A stretch of 10,980 nt of DNA, taken from positions 1-10,980 of the forward strand of contig JBMLTO010000090.1 in the NCBI GenBank assembly GCA_049239925.1. Direction: 5' to 3'. Position numbers and translations under genes: made by a program. Below are positions 6,937 through 10,980 of this stretch, in pieces; the stretch's first letter is position 1, and each line of letters starts with the position of its first letter. The notes below the pieces were generated by a model that was given only the letters and a program-made list of their open reading frames with translations, was not told the origin of the DNA and did no database searches. Source of the stretch: Legionella_A sp049239925. Lineage in GTDB: Bacteria > Pseudomonadota > Gammaproteobacteria > Legionellales > Legionellaceae.

Positions 6937-7586
6937 CGGTTTACTTTATCACTGGAACAGATACCGATTGTGGTAAGACTTATGTTACTTGTCAGTTACT
7001 TGATTATTTTAAGCAGCATCGTTATAAGCCATTAGCAATCAAACCAGTCGCAAGTGGTTGCATTAGGCATGAAGGTCAATTAATCAATGAAGATATCGTG
7101 CACTTGAAAGAACATAATTCTCTTTATTCTGGTGAAATTAATCGTTGGCAATTCATTCGACCGATTGCCCCACACTTGGCCGCAGCAGAAGAGGGGGTGA
7201 CTTTATCTGCTCTCAATATTTGGGAGTTCTGTTCTCAAGCAGAATTCGTAAATTTTTCACCCTTGCTAATTGAAGGAGCAGGAGGGCTCTGTGTTCCTCT
7301 CAATGATCAGCAAACGTGGCTCGATTTTTTAAGTTTAGCTAGCATTAAAGTTATTTTAGTTGTAGGCATCCGGTTAGGGTGTATAAATCATGCAATATTA
7401 ACTGAAAAGATCTTGCTGGCTAGCGGTATTGAATGTGTTGGTTGGATAGCAAACTGTTGTTCGAGTAATCAATTGGCTTTATTGAGAAATATAGAGACTT
7501 TGCAAATATGGCTGACTGCACCCTTGTTAGCAATCCTTCCTTTTGAAAAAGAACTGGAAGATCTCCATTTAAACTTGTTGAGGTGA
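6933..7586 (+). CDS. bioD: ATP-dependent dethiobiotin synthetase
   Basis: Closes the ureido ring of DAPA with CO2 and ATP to make dethiobiotin, the substrate of BioB. The 217 residues are typical (E. coli 225). The modified P-loop GTDTDCGKT spans residues 8-16 (a cysteine where E. coli has valine before GKT), followed by the IKPVASGC segment with the catalytic lysine K37, the RPIAPHLAAAEEG substrate segment (76-88), the Mg-binding LIEGAGGLCVPL (112-123) and VVGIRLGCINHA, close to E. coli VVGVKLGCINHA. The start overlaps the bioH stop in an ATGA, showing translational coupling. Last gene of the operon; no clear hairpin-plus-T-run terminator follows. Confidence 0.96.
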   Translation: MTVYFITGTDTDCGKTYVTCQLLDYFKQHRYKPLAIKPVASGCIRHEGQLINEDIVHLKEHNSLYSGEINRWQFIRPIAPHLAAAEEGVTLSALNIWEFCSQAEFVNFSPLLIEGAGGLCVPLNDQQTWLDFLSLASIKVILVVGIRLGCINHAILTEKILLASGIECVGWIANCCSSNQLALLRNIETLQIWLTAPLLAILPFEKELEDLHLNLLR

Positions 7587-7717
7587 CACTGATCCTGAGA
7601 GAACGATAGCCATTGTTCCCTAATCCAGTCGCGCTGAGGAGCAAGTCTCAAAGCGTTTTATCTTGACAAGACTATTGCTTTTTCGACTCGTAGCTTTTAA
7701 CAGGCTGTTAGCACCAG

Positions 7718-7757
7718 TTGTAAACTGATCCCCCCCACCAATTGAAAATTGATCCCC
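7718..7757 (+). repeat. Tandemly spaced 16-bp repeat pair
   Basis: TTGTAAACTGATCCCC (7718-7733) and TTGAAAATTGATCCCC (7742-7757) agree at 14 of 16 positions and start 24 bases apart. Together they look like transposase-binding repeats of an IS21-type terminus. Confidence 0.7.
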
Positions 7758-7771
7758 TAACTATAATCAAG

Positions 7772-7792
7772 CTCACAGTTACTAGCTGTGAG
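7772..7792 (+). promoter_or_regulatory. Hairpin next to a ribosome site
   Basis: CTCACAG (7772-7778) and CTGTGAG (7786-7792) form a perfect 7-bp stem with a 7-base loop. Its 3' arm covers most of the GAGG Shine-Dalgarno (7790-7793) in front of the ATG at 7800, so in RNA it could hinder translation of the truncated reading frame. It has no T-run and is not a terminator. Confidence 0.4.
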
Positions 7793-7819
7793 GAATTTCA
7801 TGTTAGGGAACATAGAAAT

Positions 7820-7833
7820 GGGGATGGTTCAAA
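7820..7833 (+). repeat. Left terminal inverted repeat of the insertion sequence
   Basis: GGGGATGGTTCAAA, the exact complement of 9522-9535. Confidence 0.8.
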
Positions 7834-7901
7834 GTCACTGAACACTTTTATAAATTTGCGTAGAGATTTTTGAGAGCAGTTATCGACCAACGAGTTGGTT
7901 T

Positions 7902-9422
7902 ATGATACATACCTTATCGACTAAAATAAAAATAAGAATCATAATGATAACTACTCACAAAAAGCACCACAGCAAACGTCTTTCTAGCTCAGTGAAACGA
8001 ATTATTGGGCTTAAAGCCATCCGCAATGAGGAAACCATTGCCCACATTTCTAATACTCATGAATGCAGTCGGGGTACTGTTTATGCTCAAAGAGATAAAG
8101 CGCTTCTTGCAGTTAATCAAGCATTTGAAGAAGAGGATAATGAGGTGCTCTATTACATTCCAGTTACCAAGGCCTTTATTCACCAAGCAGTTCTTGCTCT
8201 ATTCCTGATTTGCCAATCCAGTTATCGCAATATCCTATTTTTTTTGGAATCCATTTTTGACTACTCAATATCTCTTGGTGGTGTCTTTAACATTATTGAT
8301 GAGGCGTGTGATAAAGCACAGCGCATCAATGAGTCTTATGATTTAAGTGCTATAAAAACAAGCGCTGCTGATGGATTGTTCCATCGCAACAAACCGACTT
8401 TGGCAGTAGTGGATGTGGATTCGCGATACTGCGCGTTGCTCGCTAAGGCTGAGCAACGTGATCATGAAACTTGGGGCATCCACCTGCTTGATTTACAAGA
8501 GCAGGGCTATGAACCGACTACAACGCTTATGGATTCAGCCAAAGGTCTGATTAAAAGCCATGAAGAATTCACGCCCAATACTGCGCGTCGCCATGATCAT
8601 TTCCATATGATTCAAGACTTAAAAGACTGTAGTCGCTTCCTCAAAAACAAAGAGGCATCCACGGTTACATCTACCCTAAAGCTTCTCAAAAAAACCGAGA
8701 AGGGGTGTAATGACAGCATCAAACAACAGCATCATGAGGCATTTACTCAGGCGTTACATGAGCTTAGCGAGCTAGAATCTATCCGCCGCCAATTTAATTG
8801 TCTTTCACAATGGCTTCAATTTGATGTCTTGCAACTGGCAGGACATGAGCCTGAAACACGCACTATCCTGTATGATTTTATCGTGGCCGAAATGACCGCT
8901 TTGGCAAAATTGCACCCTCATCGTATTAGCAGTATTGTGACTTCGCTTACAACCCAACGTGATGCTTTGTTAGATGTTGCTCATACACTGAGTATGGAAT
9001 TGTCGAAGCTTGCGGATAAATACCAACAACCAACGGGGCTCTTATGGCGAATCTGTTATGCCATGAGGTATTCAATGGATAGCAATACATATCATAAGAA
9101 AACCAGCGAGCTCGAAGCTTTAGTTGGCTTTCAATATGATGCACTGGAGGATGAAGTATTAACCCTTTTGGAAAACACGCATCGCTGCAGTTCCATGGTG
9201 GAAAACTTCAATAGTCGTCTGCGTCCTTATCTCGATGAGCAGAAACTCATTACACAGAAGATTCTTTCGCTCATTCAGTTTTACTCGAACCACAAACCCT
9301 TCATGCGTAGTAAGCATGAGCGTTTAAAAAAGAAAACTCCGGCAGAGGCTTTGACAGGAAAAGACCATCCTCATTGGCTAAAACTGATTGGCTTTTCTCC
9401 TTTTCAAAGAAAGGCTGCTTAA
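7902..9422 (+). CDS. Transposase, family not identified (probable DDE type with N-terminal helix-turn-helix)
   Basis: A 506-residue protein filling the element between inverted repeats. Residues about 31-75 look like a helix-turn-helix (ETIAHISNTHECSRGTVYAQRDKA). The core has several candidate acidic catalytic residues: D157 in SAADGLF, D171 and D173 in AVVDVDSR, D211 in LMDSAKGL, D232 in ARRHDHFHM, and E434 in SMVENFNSRLRPY; the last resembles the ENxNxxLR glutamate motif of RNase H-fold transposases. Which form the triad cannot be decided by eye. The C-terminus has the SLIQFYSNHKPF and KTPAEALTG segments seen in transposases of this general type. Two starts are possible: ATG 7902 (GAG about 9 bases upstream) or ATG 7944, 14 codons later and nearer the helix-turn-helix. 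By eye its base composition seems less AT-rich than the gene at 9843. No frameshift or internal stop, so it may be active. Confidence 0.8.
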   Translation: MIHTLSTKIKIRIIMITTHKKHHSKRLSSSVKRIIGLKAIRNEETIAHISNTHECSRGTVYAQRDKALLAVNQAFEEEDNEVLYYIPVTKAFIHQAVLALFLICQSSYRNILFFLESIFDYSISLGGVFNIIDEACDKAQRINESYDLSAIKTSAADGLFHRNKPTLAVVDVDSRYCALLAKAEQRDHETWGIHLLDLQEQGYEPTTTLMDSAKGLIKSHEEFTPNTARRHDHFHMIQDLKDCSRFLKNKEASTVTSTLKLLKKTEKGCNDSIKQQHHEAFTQALHELSELESIRRQFNCLSQWLQFDVLQLAGHEPETRTILYDFIVAEMTALAKLHPHRISSIVTSLTTQRDALLDVAHTLSMELSKLADKYQQPTGLLWRICYAMRYSMDSNTYHKKTSELEALVGFQYDALEDEVLTLLENTHRCSSMVENFNSRLRPYLDEQKLITQKILSLIQFYSNHKPFMRSKHERLKKKTPAEALTGKDHPHWLKLIGFSPFQRKAA

Positions 9423-9521
9423 GCGTTTTATCCCAAATTTTTAAAGAACAAATTCATTGCTCAAATCATAACATAATTGGGTAGAATTTTGCGCGCCTAG
9501 TGTTCAATAAAATAGGGTGTT

Positions 9522-9535
9522 TTTGAACCATCCCC
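9522..9535 (-). repeat. Right terminal inverted repeat of the insertion sequence
   Basis: TTTGAACCATCCCC, the exact complement of 7820-7833, located 100 bases after the transposase stop. Confidence 0.8.
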
Positions 9536-9842
9536 TAAAATATTACGAGGTGAACGCATAGACTGTTTTGCTAAGTAAATAATTTCCATTATACATCTGG
9601 TCTAAAAATAACCAAAATAAAAATTGATGAAATTTACTAGTATAGGCGCGGATTTTTGAACGAAAAAATAGAATGACTAAAAAGCGTAATTATTATACTG
9701 CATCAAAAAAGTCAAAAATTACCATTTTACAGCACCGCACCTATCCAAGAGTATCTTTAAAAGACAAAATGTTTTTTTTGGATAAAAAAGAATAATTATC
9801 CTACACTTTAAATTAAGTTAAATTTATTTTTGGATTAAGAAT
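9536..9842. other. AT-rich spacer between the insertion sequence and the orphan gene
   Basis: No gene is supported in these 307 bases. The sequence is very AT-rich with many A and T runs. TTTTTGAAC at 9653-9661, preceded by TATAGGCGCGGA, weakly resembles the insertion-sequence right end (TAGGGTG then TTTTTGAACC) and could be an old end remnant. Near the next gene, GGATAA (9780-9785) and TTATCC (9796-9801) form a 6-bp inverted repeat with a 10-base loop, followed by three TTAA blocks at 5-base spacing (about 9808-9821). The orphan gene's promoter must lie here; TTGGAT (9778-9783) and TACACT (9802-9807) with an 18-base spacer is a weak candidate. Confidence 0.4.
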
Positions 9843-10583
9843 ATGCCTAAACAAGTTGATTTAAAAAAATTAGGAGAATCTGCGAAAGATGATGTTAATG
9901 ATGCACAAAATGTAATACTAACGTTAGATAAAGCCACATCCGATAAGGATAAAGAGGCTAAACAACAAGCTATAAATTCAGCACAAGTCTTTTTCGATTT
10001 GAAAGATCGGATTTCGAAACTAAATAAACTCTCTGAAAAACTTAAAAATGAGAATGTTGGTGTTGATCCAGAAATATCAAACATAATTGAATTGTTAAAA
10101 AACGTTAATGATCAATACGTAACTTCTTTAGAATGCATGAGCGTGGATAATGTTTCTTCTTTGAACGAAAAACTACAGACAAATCTTGCTAATTTGCAAG
10201 AAAGTTGCAAATCAGCTGAAAAAGCTTGTGAAGCATACGTTGCCAAAAATGTCGAAAAAACAAGCCGATTAGGGGCTTTGTTTAGAATGATTTTATGGGT
10301 CCTTGTCGAAATACCTACCCTAATTGCGTGTGCAATTGCTGCGCCTTTCACTTTAGGAGGATCACTTGTCATAGCAGGCATCCCTGTAGTTAAAGCATAC
10401 GATCAATTAAAGCAAGTTATTACTGGAGAAACCAACAAATCTCGAGATAAGGTGTCTCTGCCTCGCGAAATACAAAGCAACATTAAAGCCACTCTAGAAG
10501 ATTTCAAATCTGAAAATCCAGTTCAAAAAAAAGAAGATCCTGATTTAGATGAAGCTATTCAAGGACATATGACCCCTTCATAG
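9843..10583 (+). CDS. Orphan helical protein with a hydrophobic hairpin; possible secreted effector
   Basis: I do not recognise this 246-residue protein. Residues about 1-140 are charged, rich in K, D, E, N and Q, and predicted by eye to be helical and partly coiled coil (for example DLKDRISKLNKLSEKLKNE, 52-70). Residues about 143-186 are strongly hydrophobic (LFRMILWVLVEIPTLIACAI, then AAPFTLGGSLVIAGIPVV) with prolines and a GG turn, consistent with a two-helix membrane hairpin. The last 30 residues are polar and acidic (KKEDPDLDEAIQGHMTPS), like the E-rich C-terminal signals of Dot/Icm type IV effectors. There is no N-terminal signal peptide. The start has GGA about 7 bases upstream. It has no operon partner and sits between an insertion sequence and a decayed recombinase, so recent acquisition is plausible. 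Effector status is inference; an ordinary membrane-associated coiled-coil protein is the alternative. Confidence 0.75.
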   Translation: MPKQVDLKKLGESAKDDVNDAQNVILTLDKATSDKDKEAKQQAINSAQVFFDLKDRISKLNKLSEKLKNENVGVDPEISNIIELLKNVNDQYVTSLECMSVDNVSSLNEKLQTNLANLQESCKSAEKACEAYVAKNVEKTSRLGALFRMILWVLVEIPTLIACAIAAPFTLGGSLVIAGIPVVKAYDQLKQVITGETNKSRDKVSLPREIQSNIKATLEDFKSENPVQKKEDPDLDEAIQGHMTPS

Positions 10584-10644
10584 AAATTAAACAAACTACA
10601 ACAAGTCAAGAACATGAATCAAAAACAAAAAAGTTACTTTCCCC

Positions 10645-10791
10645 CCTAATACCGTTGATCTATTAGGGAAAATGAGCATGACCGTGTTTGCTGGTAGGAC
10701 TGAATTTGAACATGATTTAATTCGGCAGTGGACTGGGGCCGGTCGTGCAGCGGCGAAGTAACGTGACGTTCGATTTGGTCGACCAGAGCAA
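10645..10791 (+). pseudogene. Decayed serine recombinase (resolvase/invertase family) fragment
   Basis: In one frame this region reads NTVDLLGKMSMTVFAGRTEF, then EHDLIRQWTGAGRAAAK, a TAA stop at 10759-10761, and then RDVRFGRPEQ in the same frame. Serine recombinases of the Tn3-resolvase/DNA-invertase family carry exactly this order: a TTTPxGKLMLTVFAGIAEFE helix, RxLIRERTxxGRAAAKARG, and then VRFGRP before the C-terminal helix-turn-helix. The catalytic N-terminal domain with its serine is absent upstream, the stop replaces the residue before RG/RD, and no helix-turn-helix is readable after GRP. It is therefore a remnant of the dimer-helix region of a recombinase that probably belonged to a transposon or invertible segment. 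It begins about 60 bases after the orphan gene. Confidence 0.75.
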
Positions 10792-10980
10792 AATAATTGG
10801 ACTTTGGATTGCGGTGATCAAATTAAGAACAAATATGTAATTTTATGTTAAGGAAAAAATTGGCCAAGCAATAAAAAAGAGAAAAATTGGATTGACATTA
10901 GAGTGAAAAATTGTTGCGCGCTTTATTAACTCACCTTACGCAGCAGCCTTCAATAATTGCAGTTCATTGAACATAATTTG
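10792..10980. other. Noncoding tail, possible end of a - strand gene at the edge
   Basis: No complete gene is seen. On the - strand the last 45 bases (10936-10980) are open and would read QIMFNELQLLKAAA followed by TAA, which could be the C-terminus of a gene lying to the right, but 14 residues are too few to identify it. The rest is AT-rich and probably includes further decayed recombinase sequence. Confidence 0.25.

Larger units (their letters stand above)
7706..7819 (+). mobile_element. Probable IS21-family left end, truncated by another insertion
   Basis: Starting at TGTTAGCACCAG (7706) there are two spaced copies of a TTGwAAAyTGATCCCC-type repeat (7718-7733 and 7742-7757), as in the multiple terminal repeats at IS21-family ends. 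They are followed by a TATAAT (7762-7767), a hairpin (7772-7792), a strong ribosome site GAGG (7790-7793) and an ATG at 7800 that reads MLGNIEM before meeting the next element's inverted repeat at 7820. This is the expected layout of an istA leader cut off after a few codons. No istA or istB body is found in the window. Assignment is by end structure only. Confidence 0.45.
7820..9535 (+). mobile_element. Complete-looking insertion sequence, about 1.7 kb
   Basis: Perfect 14-bp terminal inverted repeats, GGGGATGGTTCAAA at 7820-7833 and its complement at 9522-9535, enclose a single transposase gene. A second inverted pair, TGAACACT at 7839-7846 and AGTGTTCA at 9499-9506, lies inside each end at different distances, so the two ends are related but not identical over about 30 bases. 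I saw no clear target-site duplication next to the repeats (left flank ends AGAAAT, right flank begins TAAAATATT). The element lies directly downstream of the IS21-like left end and appears to have cut it off. The transposase gene looks intact. The element family is not assigned. Confidence 0.75.

Noticed and set aside
7570..7651. - strand open stretch after bioD reading RLAPQRDWIREQWLSFSQDQ
   Set aside because: Protein-like in places, but it has no ATG, runs into bioD antisense, and is stopped just upstream; I could not match it to a family, so it may be chance or an unrecognisable remnant.
7587..7705. Terminator after bioD
   Set aside because: No GC-rich stem followed by a T-run could be found in this stretch.
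7651..9432. Exact 12-base repeat AAGCGTTTTATC at 7651 and 9421
   Set aside because: A few such 12-base matches are expected by chance in 11 kb, and the copies sit at unrelated places (outside the element and over the transposase stop), so not a target duplication.
9499..9583. - strand short frame MEIIYLAKQSMRSPRNIL starting in the spacer and running into the insertion-sequence right end
   Set aside because: Only about 29 codons, no ribosome site, and it depends on the inverted repeat for its end; kept as chance unless similarity is found.
9808..9840. TTAA blocks before the orphan gene as a PmrA box
   Set aside because: The direct-repeat spacing is one base short of the usual pattern and the sequence is very AT-rich, so the match is not convincing.
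1..10980. CRISPR array, tRNA or rRNA genes
   Set aside because: No regularly spaced direct repeats of CRISPR type and no tRNA- or rRNA-like sequences were seen on either strand.

Overview
The window comes from an AT-rich gammaproteobacterial chromosome. The gene content (LapB, a type II pseudopilin, a gammaproteobacterial-style biotin locus with a BirA operator, and a coiled-coil/membrane-hairpin orphan protein beside mobile-element debris) fits a host-associated lineage such as the Legionellales (Legionella/Coxiella/Rickettsiella relatives). That placement is an inference from protein similarity recalled by eye, not a database result.

Positions 1-2467 are housekeeping genes on the + strand: the tail of a GIY-YIG nuclease-family protein, lapB (LPS assembly regulator), a family-4 uracil-DNA glycosylase, and a GspH/FimT-type pseudopilin whose start overlaps the end of the glycosylase gene. 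Between this block and bioA lies a decayed second GIY-YIG gene on the - strand (about 2468-2650).

Positions 2719-7586 hold the biotin locus: bioA on the - strand, and bioB-bioF-bioH-bioD on the + strand as a tight operon with an 11-bp overlap B/F, a 15-bp gap F/H and a 4-bp ATGA overlap H/D. The bioA-bioB divergent region carries a convincing BirA-type operator (two 9-bp half sites, 15-bp spacer) laid over the -35 box of a good sigma-70 promoter for bioB. Together BioH, F, A, D and B would take pimeloyl-ACP methyl ester to biotin. bioC, which makes the methyl ester that BioH cleaves, is absent from its usual place next to bioH/bioD.

Positions 7587-10980 are accessory DNA. There is a probable IS21-family left end with repeated transposase-binding-like sites, cut short by a complete-looking 1.7-kb insertion sequence (7820-9535; 14-bp perfect terminal inverted repeats around a 506-codon transposase of a family I could not name). 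After an AT-rich spacer comes an orphan 246-aa protein with a helical N-terminal half, a hydrophobic hairpin and an acidic tail, which could be a secreted effector. It is followed by a decayed serine recombinase (resolvase/invertase family) with an in-frame stop. I did not see a clearly new multi-gene system; the points most worth checking are the missing bioC, the operator-promoter, the orphan protein and the nested mobile-element remains.
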